From positions 13,339-77,338 of the forward strand of contig NW_019775402.1 in the NCBI RefSeq assembly GCF_001039355.2: a stretch of DNA of 64,000 nt, in the 5' to 3' direction. The stretch comes from Lingula anatina (Eukaryota > Brachiopoda > Lingulata > Lingulida > Lingulidae). Numbering within the stretch: position 1 is the first letter of the stretch; each line of letters starts with the position of its first letter. Both the position numbers and the translations under genes were made by a program. Shown in pieces: positions 46,906 to 62,094 of the stretch. The notes beneath the pieces were generated by a model. It searched no databases. It was not told the origin of the DNA and was given only the letters and a program-made list of their open reading frames with translations.

Positions 46906-47199
46906 CAGTGGCGGATTTAGGGGAGGTGTCAGGGGGGTCTTGACCCCCCCCCCCCCCCTCTTCGATATCTGAAAAAAATCACACCAATGGTCCCCTCTTG
47001 AAATTAGAATTTGAACTAGCTAAATCATAGTTCTATAAACCGTACCAAATAGCACGTACCATTCGCCCTGTAAAATAGTAATACCCAAAAATTTTCGGGG
47101 CATGCTGAAGGTCCCAAAACCCCACGGGGGTGGGGGGTGGGGTAGGGGGTGAGGGTCGGCTTCATATCCGCGGATGCCCCCCTTCAAACAATCCTGGAC
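46906..47199 (+). mobile_element. hAT-like MITE family B, 3'-truncated
   Basis: Starts CAGTGGCGGATTTAGGGG and keeps the C-run, 'cccctcttgaaattagaattt' and 'ggcttcatatccgcggat'. It stops at 'atcctgga' without the CCGCCCCTG end. Confidence 0.75.
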
Positions 47200-47405
47200 G
47201 ACGATCAAAATGGTTTATATTTTTAAACGAATTAAACGGACATAGGCCCTACATTTGCCACTCCTTAATTTTAATTAAATTTATAATGATCAATTTATTT
47301 TTTTTTCATCAATTTATTTATTTCCATTTTGCTGTGTGTAGTGTTTAAAGTACTTTTACGTCGCTTTTAGGTTCACTGATCGATTAGGTGACAGACTCAA
47401 CCGAC

Positions 47406-47407
<2 letters not shown>

Positions 47408-47441
<34 letters not shown>

Positions 47442-47442
47442 G
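47408..47442 (+). repeat. (GT)n microsatellite
   Basis: An uninterrupted GT run of about 17 units. Confidence 0.95.
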
Positions 47443-47644
47443 TCAAGACAAGCCTATCCCAAACCGTTGTTTAGAAGGAATTGAACTGATTGAGAATCTT
47501 CTAGACACTACTATAAAAAAATTCAGTGGATAATTGATTTAATAGGGAAATGCACTAATTGCACAGACAAAATAAAATACTCGACAATACGACCGGATAT
47601 ATGTAAGCCTATCTTGGGAATTCCGTGCAGGGTGTTTCTAAATT

Positions 47645-48899
47645 CTATTTATTTTGTCTTGGGTCTAATATGACTGTGGTTATGGTCTCGGAATAATCAA
47701 AGCTTTCTATCTCTGGATATTCATGGTTTCTCTCTCTTTGATGCTTTATGGAGGGCTAGTGATCTCAGTTCTTCTTTTATTTAAGAAAATGAGCAACGTT
47801 AAGAGTCCGTTTTTCAAAATTGGGTAAGTTAATTTAGATCGATTTTCATTTGAATGCCAAGTTTTACATTTACATTTCCTTACACAGCGTTTAACTCTAT
47901 TGCTATCATTACATTTAATGTATTTATTAATGAAAGTAGAAGAAGAAGAATGTGTGACGAGACTATATGAATGATCATGCTTACCAGTAGTCAAAATGAC
48001 CTTTCAGTTTTACATATATTTTGTTATTATTATTCTACTAATAATCCCTGATGTTTAGTTGCGATCCACTCGCTGTGAGCAAGTGACTCGGCGAGTGGAT
48101 CAAACATTACTACGGTGTGGTGATAAAATGCTTCGTTTATGTGTATTGTGTAGTTGTGCTTCTAACTATCCATCAAAATATCTATTTATTTATTTGATGC
48201 AGTTAGATGTAAAGTCCATGATCTGATGATTGTGCCTTGTACCGGTACATGTACCATGTATATATGTGAAGGTCTACGGACCTGTCTTATCTTTGAGTAA
48301 TATAACCACTTCCTCCATATACAAGTATTAATGGTGTGTGTAATAAAGCTTCTTTTATGATTATATTGCAGTTTTCACTTTTCAGGTATTTCCTATACTC
48401 TCGCACAAGAATTGGTCAGTATTACTTCCAGAGGGAGTTGTCCAAAGCCAAACAGAAATTTGAACATGGCCATTCTGTTACACAGGACACTCAGTTTGAT
48501 GGTAATTAATAGAATTAGGCCACTGTTAGGAATATGTTTGTTTTACAGTGGCCCTTTATGCACCTGCAGGGGTGAAAGTTTTCAGGCTCATGCCTGAGTT
48601 CAGGGTATTCGGTCTTCAGTTTGATTTTTTTCATATACCAGTATGGTCTTAATGTGATGAGATGTTGTATATTGAAAGCTATGTTTTTAGGATTTTCAGT
48701 TTTTAAAATTGTCATCCATGCACCTATGTGTCTTACTAAAATGCTCTGTGACTGTGAGCAGGCAAGTTCAGCATTTAGATTGAATTAAACAGGGACTTTA
48801 TATTGAACAAGGATAGATTAAAAGAATAATGAAAAGAAAAGAAATAAGTTTGTAATCTAATTTGATGATGAATGTACCAGTTGTTGAGCTCGCGACAGT
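47645..48899 (+). repeat. First copy of a near-identical 1,255-bp block (PNKD exons 1-2)
   Basis: It matches 48,901-50,155 at a constant offset of 1,256 with one difference noticed (T at 48,709, C at 49,965). The two blocks are separated by a single N at 48,900. It carries a full duplicate of PNKD exon 1 (47,741-47,823) and exon 2 (48,386-48,501). Confidence 0.95.
48063..48101. repeat. 11-bp inverted repeat in PNKD intron 1
   Basis: GATCCACTCGC, a 17-base loop, GCGAGTGGATC. It is repeated at 49,319-49,357 in the duplicated block. Confidence 0.6.
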
Positions 48900-48978
48900 N
48901 CTATTTATTTTGTCTTGGGTCTAATATGACTGTGGTTATGGTCTCGGAATAATCAAAGCTTTCTATCTCTGGATATTC

Positions 48979-50913
48979 ATGGTTTCTCTCTCTTTGATGC
49001 TTTATGGAGGGCTAGTGATCTCAGTTCTTCTTTTATTTAAGAAAATGAGCAACGTTAAGAGTCCGTTTTTCAAAATTGGGTAAGTTAATTTAGATCGATT
49101 TTCATTTGAATGCCAAGTTTTACATTTACATTTCCTTACACAGCGTTTAACTCTATTGCTATCATTACATTTAATGTATTTATTAATGAAAGTAGAAGAA
49201 GAAGAATGTGTGACGAGACTATATGAATGATCATGCTTACCAGTAGTCAAAATGACCTTTCAGTTTTACATATATTTTGTTATTATTATTCTACTAATAA
49301 TCCCTGATGTTTAGTTGCGATCCACTCGCTGTGAGCAAGTGACTCGGCGAGTGGATCAAACATTACTACGGTGTGGTGATAAAATGCTTCGTTTATGTGT
49401 ATTGTGTAGTTGTGCTTCTAACTATCCATCAAAATATCTATTTATTTATTTGATGCAGTTAGATGTAAAGTCCATGATCTGATGATTGTGCCTTGTACCG
49501 GTACATGTACCATGTATATATGTGAAGGTCTACGGACCTGTCTTATCTTTGAGTAATATAACCACTTCCTCCATATACAAGTATTAATGGTGTGTGTAAT
49601 AAAGCTTCTTTTATGATTATATTGCAGTTTTCACTTTTCAGGTATTTCCTATACTCTCGCACAAGAATTGGTCAGTATTACTTCCAGAGGGAGTTGTCCA
49701 AAGCCAAACAGAAATTTGAACATGGCCATTCTGTTACACAGGACACTCAGTTTGATGGTAATTAATAGAATTAGGCCACTGTTAGGAATATGTTTGTTTT
49801 ACAGTGGCCCTTTATGCACCTGCAGGGGTGAAAGTTTTCAGGCTCATGCCTGAGTTCAGGGTATTCGGTCTTCAGTTTGATTTTTTTCATATACCAGTAT
49901 GGTCTTAATGTGATGAGATGTTGTATATTGAAAGCTATGTTTTTAGGATTTTCAGTTTTTAAAACTGTCATCCATGCACCTATGTGTCTTACTAAAATGC
50001 TCTGTGACTGTGAGCAGGCAAGTTCAGCATTTAGATTGAATTAAACAGGGACTTTATATTGAACAAGGATAGATTAAAAGAATAATGAAAAGAAAAGAAA
50101 TAAGTTTGTAATCTAATTTGATGATGAATGTACCAGTTGTTGAGCTCGCGACAGTCAAAAAAAAAAATAAAATTATAATTTATTCAACGCATGTGCATGC
50201 ACATGCACTTCAAAAAGGCAATATAACGTATTTTAATGAATTTGATGAATGTGAAATCGTAATTTTAATCTGTTCATGTGAACACACTCAGAAGACAGGG
50301 AAGGTGTCTATTATTTATATTATTATTATTATTATTATTTGGAACTATTTTGTCTAAATCAAGTGAGTATTTTTTTCTAGGATTGAAGATCCATCCAATT
50401 CCAATGTCTGAAGACAACTATGCCTATCTTGTCATTGACCAGAAAAATGATGTGTCTATATTAGTGGACCCTGCAGATCCCGAAGTCGTCCAGGTATGAC
50501 AAGACCTGTTCATATCCTGACTAACTTAGACCTGTCTAAATGACATCATCATATGACCAGATGACATAGAAATAGCTACTGTGCCTCAGGATTTTAAATG
50601 TAAAATCATGCAGTATTAGAAACCAAGGGGCATTTGCATTGAGTTATATAGATATTATTTATTTCAAAGAATAATGATATTCAGTTTCCTGTTTATCATT
50701 GTACTTATTCTGCTCAATTAAATAAATTATGCATAGATATACATAGAAATTGGCATAATATGAGCATATATATATATATATATATATACAAAAGTACGTA
50801 GAAACAATATGCAGGCCTGAGGCCATTGGGTGTGTGTGTGTGGGAGGGGGTGCATTATGTTGAATGAAACTTTAATCAAGGTTATATGACATTTCTCAAG
50901 ATGGGTCAATTCA

Positions 50914-50954
<41 letters not shown>

Positions 50955-53900
50955 GATTTATGAAAGCATATAATAAATTAATGAATATTTTTTAGGAATT
51001 CATTGACAAGGAAAAGGTGACACCTTCAGCAATCCTGACAACACATAAACACTGGTGAGTGTGACAAGAATTTGTGATAAACTGATTTTATATAAAAATA
51101 GTATGTTACTTTTTAAAATGAATCATTATCATGGTAACCCCTTTTAAAGATATTAGGTTTTTGTTTCTGTGCCTCAAGTAGCAATTCTTCATGAATATGA
51201 ACAAAGATGATGGTTTTTGGAGGGTTTACTTATTTTTGAACTATTTTATTACAACAAAAATTAAGAATGGCAATACTTTTAAATTAATATCTCTGTCACT
51301 GGTCACCGTGGTTGCAGAAAACTACTGGTTGCAGGCCCATAAGAAGGGGGCTTAAGACATCCTTTTTATCCAGAAGAGGTCAGCTCTGAATCAACATATG
51401 ATCCAGACTGCATTACTTCTCAAGCAGAGTCAACTAAATGGTGTTAAAAGGTTAATATTTTTTCAGAAAAGGCCTATGTGGAGGGAAATCTAAATATCAC
51501 TGGCCAGAGATGAAACTGTAGACAATGTGAATTTAATCTTCAAAGACTAGAAAATTTAACTTTAAATTTTAAATTCTATACCAGCCTGTTGCCAAACTGA
51601 GTTCCATATTTGGAAAGGTTGGTTCTGTCATAACTGGTGTTTAATATTTAAATTAATGTATTTGATATTTTTAAAAATTAATGTCAAAGTGTTTTTCTTA
51701 GGGATCACAGTGGGGGAAACAGTGAATTCAAGAGGAGATACAGGGACATTCTAATCTATGGAGGTGCCATGGATAGCATACCAGCTGTTACCAAGTAAGG
51801 CTCCATGGAGAGTTTACCAGTTATTAACATGTAACAGCTCTTTTTTATGTAGGGTAATTTTTTTTCACAATTACTATATTTCCTTGGTGCTGGTTGGTCA
51901 GGGCTTAAGTGGAAGCTCAGTTCAACTAAAAATATTATTTATATCCTTTTAGAGGTTAAGAATCATTAAGAATTTAAGATCTAAATTTTAAAGTAAATAT
52001 TATCATAGAACTACAATACATTTTCTTAAAAAATTCTTGCACACTTTTTCTGTCTGAATTATTAAAAAAAAAACATCCATTTGAGTCAATTCAGCTACAC
52101 ACACTTTGTGCATTATTTGCATTTACTGTTTGATATCACTTTTTTTAAATTAAAATTACTGAACATTTTTATCCACATTGAAAAGTGCTGTAGTACTGGT
52201 ATACTACAGCAAAAATTTTTGGGCATATCATAATTGAAACCTTTAATTATTAGTGACACTTTGTTATTCTAGCCCTGTCGCGGACGGTGACAACATCGAA
52301 GTGGGCAGTCTCAGGTTCCGGGTCAAGTTTACGCCTGGCCACACGGTGGGTCATGTGGTGTACATACTGGACGGTAGCCCCTTCAACTGCCCCAACAGCC
52401 TATTCTCTGGTGACCACTTGTTTATCAGCGGCTGTGGTGAGTTTGACTGGACAACTACAACTTTTAACTTCTAACTAAGACTTTAGCAAGTGAGGCAACA
52501 TGTGTCATTTGGTCTGCTATTAGCCTCAGAAAAAGTCCTATATTTCCATAGACGGCTTGATGGCTTCCAAAATGTTTGAGTTGGTTGGTTGGGCTTGCTT
52601 AGGTATGCTGTAAATAGGAGTGGCGGATTTAGAGTGGGTCATGGGGGTCCTAACCCCCCCCCCTTTCGGTTTCTGAAAAAAAAAATCACACTAATATTTC
52701 CCCCTTGGACTTAGAATTTTGACTAGCTGATTTATAGTACCCCAAATGGCACAGTTTGCCCTCTAAAATACCAAAAAATATTCGGGGCCCTTCAGTGGGC
52801 CTCGAACCCCAAGCGCACTTAGGGGGGGGGGGGGGGGGGGGGGGGGTTGGGGGGGCCCCGTTTTTCCTCCCCGGGCCCCCCCGGTCCNNNNNNNNNNNNN
52901 NNNNNNNNNNNNNNNNNNNNNNNNNNNNNNNNNNNNNNNNNNNNNNNNNNNNNNNNNNNNNNNNNNNNNNNNNNNNNNNNNNNNNNNNNNNNNNNNNNNN
53001 NNNNNNNNNNNNNNNNNNNNNNNNNNNNNNNNNNNNNNNNNNNNNNNNNNNNNNNNNNNNNNNNNNNNNNNNNNNNNNNNNNNGCGGGGGGGGGGGGGGG
53101 GGGGGGGGGATGGGTTAGGGGTGCTCGGCTTTGCATCCACGGACCCCCTGGATCCTGTATCCACCCCTGAATTGTTGACCTATTCACAATTTTACCCCAT
53201 TGAAAAGATCGAGTCATTACCGTACCCTCTACCACAGACTGCTTTCACACCAAATGTTCAAGGTTACATCTCTGGGGCAATTCTATACATTCCTTTACTG
53301 TGTACCAGAAACCATTTATTATTTAAAGAAACAAATGGGCATACCTGATACATGGAAATTTTAAGGGGAGAAGCTGGCCCTCATAATCTTTCAAAGTCAG
53401 TCCATGAAAATGCTTATTTTAGAAGCAATACACATCCAGTGCACATCCCAGGGAGACATATTCAATGCTATTTTGATTCTTGAATTTTTTTTAGGCAGAA
53501 TGTTTGAAGGTCCTCCCACTACCATGCTGAGGTCACTGGATAGCCTGCTGGAGTTGTCAGACTGCACATTAGTATGGCCAGGTGAGTTCTCAGGTTATTC
53601 AGGGGCGCATCCAGAAAAATTTTCTGACAGTCTTCCAAATTATCTTTGTTGATCCTTCCTCCATTTTTGACCATCTTCTGACAGAACAAAATTAGATACC
53701 TGTTAATGTAAACTTAAAAATTTGACCGTCTTCCGGAAGACCCAGAGGACGGCCTAAATCTGCCCCTGTAATTAGTATGGCCAGGTGAGTTATCAGGTTA
53801 TTGGTATAGCCAGGTGAGTTCTCAGGTTACAAGTTGTTAGTTTTCAACACCTTATGGGGCTGTACCCTCCCCAGGAAAGTACTAAAACATTTTGTCTTAA

Positions 53901-54840
53901 ACCATGATTAGCACGTAGAACATAAGACTAAGCTGTGCTGTGTTTGACATGCAACATGCACATCAAAAAAAAAAAATATATATATATGCACTTCGCCTGC
54001 GGCTCGACAACAACCTCATTATATTTCACATACAGCTGGGTGACTCGTATTGTATCTGTCACTTAATGTCATCTTTTATGAGACAGTGAAATGTGGTGTA
54101 TAAGAACCAGGCTTTTTTCTTTTATTTACGTTAAAATATCCCCCATATTTAATTTACTGAGGATAGCAGGTTATAACAGTCAACAAAACCTGCAACCTTT
54201 AATTTTTATCTCTTAATTCCAGGACACGAGTATGCCAGAGATAACCTGGAGTTCTCGTCCCACCTGGAGCCTGATAATGAGGAGATAAAGGAGAAACTGG
54301 CACATGTTCTACAGCTGAGGCAATCTAGGGCCTGCACCGTAGGTTCCATTCTCTGTTGAAACATAAATTCTAAATTTAAATGGATATTTATGCTTTATAA
54401 TATTTTAGGTCAATTTGTTATCTTTTCAGTTTGATCCCTTAGAGGTTTACTGGATTAAATGTGTGTATGTGCTGTGTGCGCATGTACAGTTGGATCAGTT
54501 GTCAATTCTCCCTGTGTGCTATTATTGGATTAAATTTGACCAGTTATTATTGCACCTTTCATGCTGAAAATTGGTTTAAGTTAAACCAGTTGTGAACAGA
54601 CCTTATCTGCTATAATTGGATTAAGTTGGGTCAGTCATGAACACACCTTTTTTATTGCAGGCTCCATCCAACATGGGGGAGGAGAAGAAACTGAACCCAT
54701 TCCTGAGAACCAGTGAGGAGAAAATGTTGCAAATCTTGGGCTTTGAACAAAAACCAACAGTTGAGGAAAACTTTGCAGTCAGGGCCAAGGCACTGGCAGA
54801 GATCAGAGAGAGGAAAGACAAGTTCAAATATAAATTGTAA
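48979..54840 (+). CDS. PNKD: PNKD-like metallo-beta-lactamase-fold hydrolase (nine exons)
   Basis: Exons: 48,997-49,079; 49,642-49,757; 50,381-50,493; 50,996-51,054; 51,702-51,794; 52,273-52,436; 53,495-53,581; 54,223-54,338; 54,661-54,840. All have GT..AG introns and phases that join without a frameshift. The product is 336 residues from ATG 48,997, or 342 from an in-frame ATG at 48,979. An N-terminal hydrophobic anchor is followed by YFLYSRTRIGQYYFQRELSK, the PNKD juxtamembrane signature. The metal motif HKHWDHSGG is split by intron 4; then come TPGHTVGH, LFSGDHLF, CGRMFEG and WPGHEYA, covering the HxHxDH, H, D and H ligands. The C-terminal NPFLRT block is PNKD/glyoxalase II type. The family is glyoxalase-II-like with thiol-ester or glutathione-linked substrates proposed, and mammalian PNKD is membrane-associated and synaptic. 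Exons 1-2 also occur at 47,741-48,501. Upstream alternative first exons are not excluded. Confidence 0.92.
50770..50790 (+). repeat. (TA)n microsatellite in PNKD intron 3
   Basis: An alternating ta run. A (CT)n run follows at 50,915-50,950, close to the exon 4 acceptor side. Confidence 0.9.
52618..53169 (+). mobile_element. hAT-like MITE family B in PNKD intron 6, with assembly gap
   Basis: Starts GAGTGGCGGATTTAG and ends 'tggatcctgtatccacccctg'. The 5-bp duplication aatag/aattg has one mismatch. A 196-base N gap (52,888-53,083) lies inside its poly-G tract, so its true length is unknown. Sense-oriented with the gene and well away from both splice sites. Confidence 0.75.
53568..53829 (+). 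repeat. Triplicated exon 7 tail plus splice donor, split by a MITE
   Basis: 'attagtatggccaggtgagttctcaggttatt' (53,568-53,599) recurs at 53,771-53,802 with one change and again, shortened, at 53,803-53,829. Each copy contains the donor CCAG|GTGAGT. The family A MITE sits between copies 1 and 2. Confidence 0.85.
53600..53768 (-). mobile_element. hAT-like MITE family A, 18 bp downstream of the PNKD exon 7 donor
   Basis: The reverse complement reads CAGGGGCAGATTTAGGCCGTCC.. and ends ..GGATGCGCCCCTG. The 5-bp duplication ttatt/taatt has one mismatch. Its left edge lies 18 bases after the exon end at 53,581. Confidence 0.8.
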
Positions 54841-54975
54841 CAAAGGCAGAAGAATTTCATTGGACAGTTGTCACCCGTTTTTACATAGATTGATTGCTGC
54901 AGTATCAATAGCAAACTTTTTAACTAAGTATGAAAGACTATTTATCAGATCCTACTTGGTCAAGGATCTGTGACC

Positions 54976-55082
54976 CTGGGTCATGACCTAACTGTATGAC
55001 CCCAGGTCAGGGGTCGTGACCTCACTGAATGACCCCAGGTCAGGGGTCATGTCCTTATTGTGTGACCCCATGTCAGGGGTGA
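54976..55082 (+). repeat. Three-unit repeat of about 34-40 bp rich in AGGTCA half-sites
   Basis: The unit is 'tgaccccaggtcaggggtcatgacct.actg'. It contains AGGTCA-G-GGGTCA at 55,037-55,049 (a direct repeat with one-base spacing), an imperfect one at 55,004-55,016, and an inverted pair GGGTCATGACCT near 54,979-54,990. These match nuclear-receptor half-site geometry, but the location is a 3' untranslated region and function is not implied. Confidence 0.6.
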
Positions 55083-55516
55083 TAACCCCAAAGGAATATA
55101 CATACAGTTAGTACATGCAAATATTTCACTTTATACAGTATAAACTCAAAACCAACTTTTTTTTGTGAAGTGGGCCCAAGATTACATTGGACAGGGAATC
55201 TCATTAGTTTTACACGTGTCAGAGAAACTGTTTAGTAAAAATGAAACTGCAATTGATTGTAGCTTCCAGTACTGGCTGCTTTTTTTTTCTTTTCAAATCT
55301 ATTTTTTCTTGAGAAAAAAGAGAGATGTTTTCTTCTCCCGAATTTTTGCCTTACCTGTCCCTGCACTTGGATTAGATGTTTTAAACCATTTCTGATGGAA
55401 TTTGTTCATTCTAAATGGCGGATGTCTTCCTGACATTTTATACAAAAGAAAAATAACCAACAGGCATTTTTTATTCAAGGGGTATTATCATTATAAAGGT
55501 CTGAGTCAGGAAAGAC

Positions 55517-55522
55517 AATAAA
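55517..55522 (+). promoter_or_regulatory. Candidate PNKD poly(A) signal (proximal)
   Basis: AATAAA about 680 bases after the PNKD stop. Confidence 0.45.
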
Positions 55523-56377
55523 CTTTGTTGAATACTATGACATGAAAATATGATTTTGGGACATTTTCAAATTAAAAAAAAAAGCTTCAACTTTTCATAT
55601 TTACGGTCTGTTGTCCTACGTGTACTAGTACACTGCTCTGTACCCTGAGTAACTGGACATACCACTGTATGACAGACAGCATGCTGACAGTAGAGAGGTG
55701 CATTAACAGTGACCTCTCACATTCAGGGTACTGCTCTGATGCTGGACAACTGAAAATTTACATACTTATAATTTATTAATTTCCAGTTAGGAAAAGTTAT
55801 TGCATCAAATGGGATGGTATACTGTTCCATTTTTTTTTTTTTCAAAGTGAAAGGGATTTATCTTGGTAAATATTTAGAAAAACTGCAGCTCTCCTTAAGG
55901 ACCAAATGCATTGCAAAACTATTAGATTTTAATTATTATGTTTTGATCAACTTATCATTGCTATCTGTACAAGGAAGTTGCCTTTTTTTGTAAAATTAAT
56001 GTAAATGGTCCAGGAGTAATTTTGTTATTAAAGGTCATGAAAAAACAAACGTAAAACATTTTGCAATATTAATATATAAATGCCAGTGGTCGGTACCGTT
56101 TTTATTTATTATTATTTTTAATTGTAAAATGTCAGTTGCTGTCAGGTGATTGCTCATCCCTCCGTTTTGATTTTCATCGAATGTTTTTGTAATTTCTTTG
56201 TTTTGTGTTCATGTTTTTATAAAATAACTTGCAAATAACGAGTTCAGCATGTTTTGATAAAAGCAGGCATTTTGACAAAAAATTTGAATTATTTTAACGT
56301 TTCATGTTAGAGATGCATTTTGAAGAGTACAAAATGTTTGTAAAGCCATGTGACCAACTTTTTAAGATTTGTATAAT

Positions 56378-56383
56378 AATAAA
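56378..56383 (+). promoter_or_regulatory. Candidate PNKD poly(A) signal (distal)
   Basis: AATAAA within 'taataataaagaa', about 1.5 kb after the stop. Confidence 0.4.
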
Positions 56384-56660
56384 GAATTTTTTAACAATTT
56401 GTCAGTTTCTATTATTTTGAATTCAGTAGGTTTTATATGTGTGTGCATTTTAAACACTGCTGCAGCTGTATTAAATAAAACTTTGGTTGTAACATATCAT
56501 GTTGTATTGGGCTCATATCCTCTAGAATTGAAATATGTGCATCTTGCATTTTTTTTTTTTTTTTAACTAGATATTACAACTTTGTTTTCATAGTGGGTGA
56601 AGAAAATGAAACCATATTTAACATGTGCCTGGATACAGATTCAGTTTTTGACTGTAAACT

Positions 56661-56858
56661 TAGACCCCATTCCCACAGATTTTAGATCGATCCATCCCTG
56701 TGGGGAGTCTCACTAGATTACTGTAAGCTTAGCCGGCTTAAGCGTCTGTCCCGCCTACTAAAAGCTGTAAGGGGGTAATTAACTATGGTGCCCCCAGGAA
56801 GTTAGGTCGATCTAAATCTAAATCTCTGGATCGATCTAAATCTCTGGGAATGCACCCT
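56661..56858. mobile_element. Palindromic MITE, copy 3, between PNKD and LSM12
   Basis: Left 'tagaccccattcccacagattttagatcgatcc' and right 'gatcgatctaaatctctgggaatgcaccc' are inverted. The interior matches the copies at 7,513 and 14,242 in reverse orientation ('ccggcttaagcgtctgtcccgcctac'). Confidence 0.75.
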
Positions 56859-57029
56859 GAGTGATACATGATACATATGAATACCAGTGAAGCTGCTTCT
56901 CTTAAACAACAGGGGAAATGATTGAGGGAATTTGTGAGAAACATGCTCATCACCTTATTAAAAAAGCAATCCTGTGTTTAAGTTAAATATTTGTTTAATC
57001 AATTTTCCCATTCCACTTAACCAAAACTC

Positions 57030-57320
57030 TTTACACTGAATGTTTATTCCCCCTTTTTGTTTGGTTCAACTCCCCTCTGACACTTTTATGCAAACCTTGA
57101 ATGTTATTCCATTTTTACAGTTCAACTCAGCTCCGCGTATATGTAAAAAAAACAAAAACAAAAACAAAAAAAAACATTGAATGTGTTACCCCTTTTCAAA
57201 GTTCAACATGGCTCTAAGTTGTGAAATAAAAAAAAAGAATAAAAAAGTCAAATGTCTCATCCCGTTTTTTGGTTCAATTCAGCTCCAAGTTTCTCACAAA
57301 ATCCTTGAATATGTGATCCC
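57030..57320. repeat. Degenerate tandem repeat of about 80-90 bp at the LSM12 3' end
   Basis: 'cttgaatgt.tt.ccc.tttt...gttcaactcagctcc' recurs four times. It lies downstream of the LSM12 stop and contains the candidate poly(A) signal. Confidence 0.55.
57043..57048 (-). promoter_or_regulatory. Candidate LSM12 poly(A) signal
   Basis: Minus-strand AATAAA (plus-strand tttatt), about 380 bases after the LSM12 stop codon. Confidence 0.45.
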
Positions 57321-57426
57321 TATTCTACCATGCTTCCTTCCCAGCCTCTGCGGTTCTTAGCTTTTCCTGACGCCCTTTTTTTGTCATTTTTCAGTTCATA
57401 GTTACCACTATAAATTACCAATTGTA

Positions 57427-61669
<4,243 letters not shown>

Positions 61670-62094
61670 AAACATTAATATTATTTGTTAATAAATATGT
61701 TTTGAAAAAAAAAACATGACCTCAGATTGCTCTTTCAGGTAAGTTTTTCTTCATGCAGGTCGATCATAGGGTGAACATTATGATTAATATCATCCCACCT
61801 CATTATAGCTATTTTTAAAGAATCATTAATATTATTTATTAATTAGTATGTTTTGAAAAAAAAACATGACCTCATATTGCTCGTTCAGCTAAGTGTTTCC
61901 TCTTACAGTACTGTCATAGGGTGAACATTACAATCAGTCTCATCCTATTTTTTCACTTTTAACTATGGTAACCTCATTACTGTAATAAAAAATCAATTAA
62001 TTATATATATATATTTTATATATATATATTTTGAAAAACATATATGTATAATTTTTCTTGCAGTACGGTCATAGGGTGAGCAGTACAGTACAAG
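61670..62094 (+). repeat. Three tandem copies of a region with a 3' splice site, ending at the ATG9 acceptor
   Basis: The unit of about 150-155 bp is 'tatgttttgaaaaaaaaacatgacctca.attgctc.ttca', '..aagt.tttc.tc.t.cag', 't..gtcatagggtgaacatta'. Acceptor-like CAGs are at 61,758, 61,908 and 62,063; only the last is followed by the ATG9 start codon. The first unit also has CTTTCAG|GTAAGT at 61,732-61,744. Confidence 0.75.

Larger units (their letters stand above)
54841..56400 (+). other. PNKD: PNKD 3' untranslated region (inferred)
   Basis: No further coding exon fits after the TAA at 54,838. Two plus-strand AATAAA hexamers (55,517-55,522 and 56,378-56,383) give possible ends. It contains the AGGTCA-type tandem repeat at 54,976-55,080. 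The frames at 55,165 and 56,369 are not supported as genes. Confidence 0.5.

Noticed and set aside
52756-53235. Poly-Gly / poly-Pro frames
   Set aside because: Poly-G tract of a MITE plus the 196-base N gap.
54621-54914. Minus-strand 97-codon frame
   Set aside because: Antisense to PNKD exon 9.
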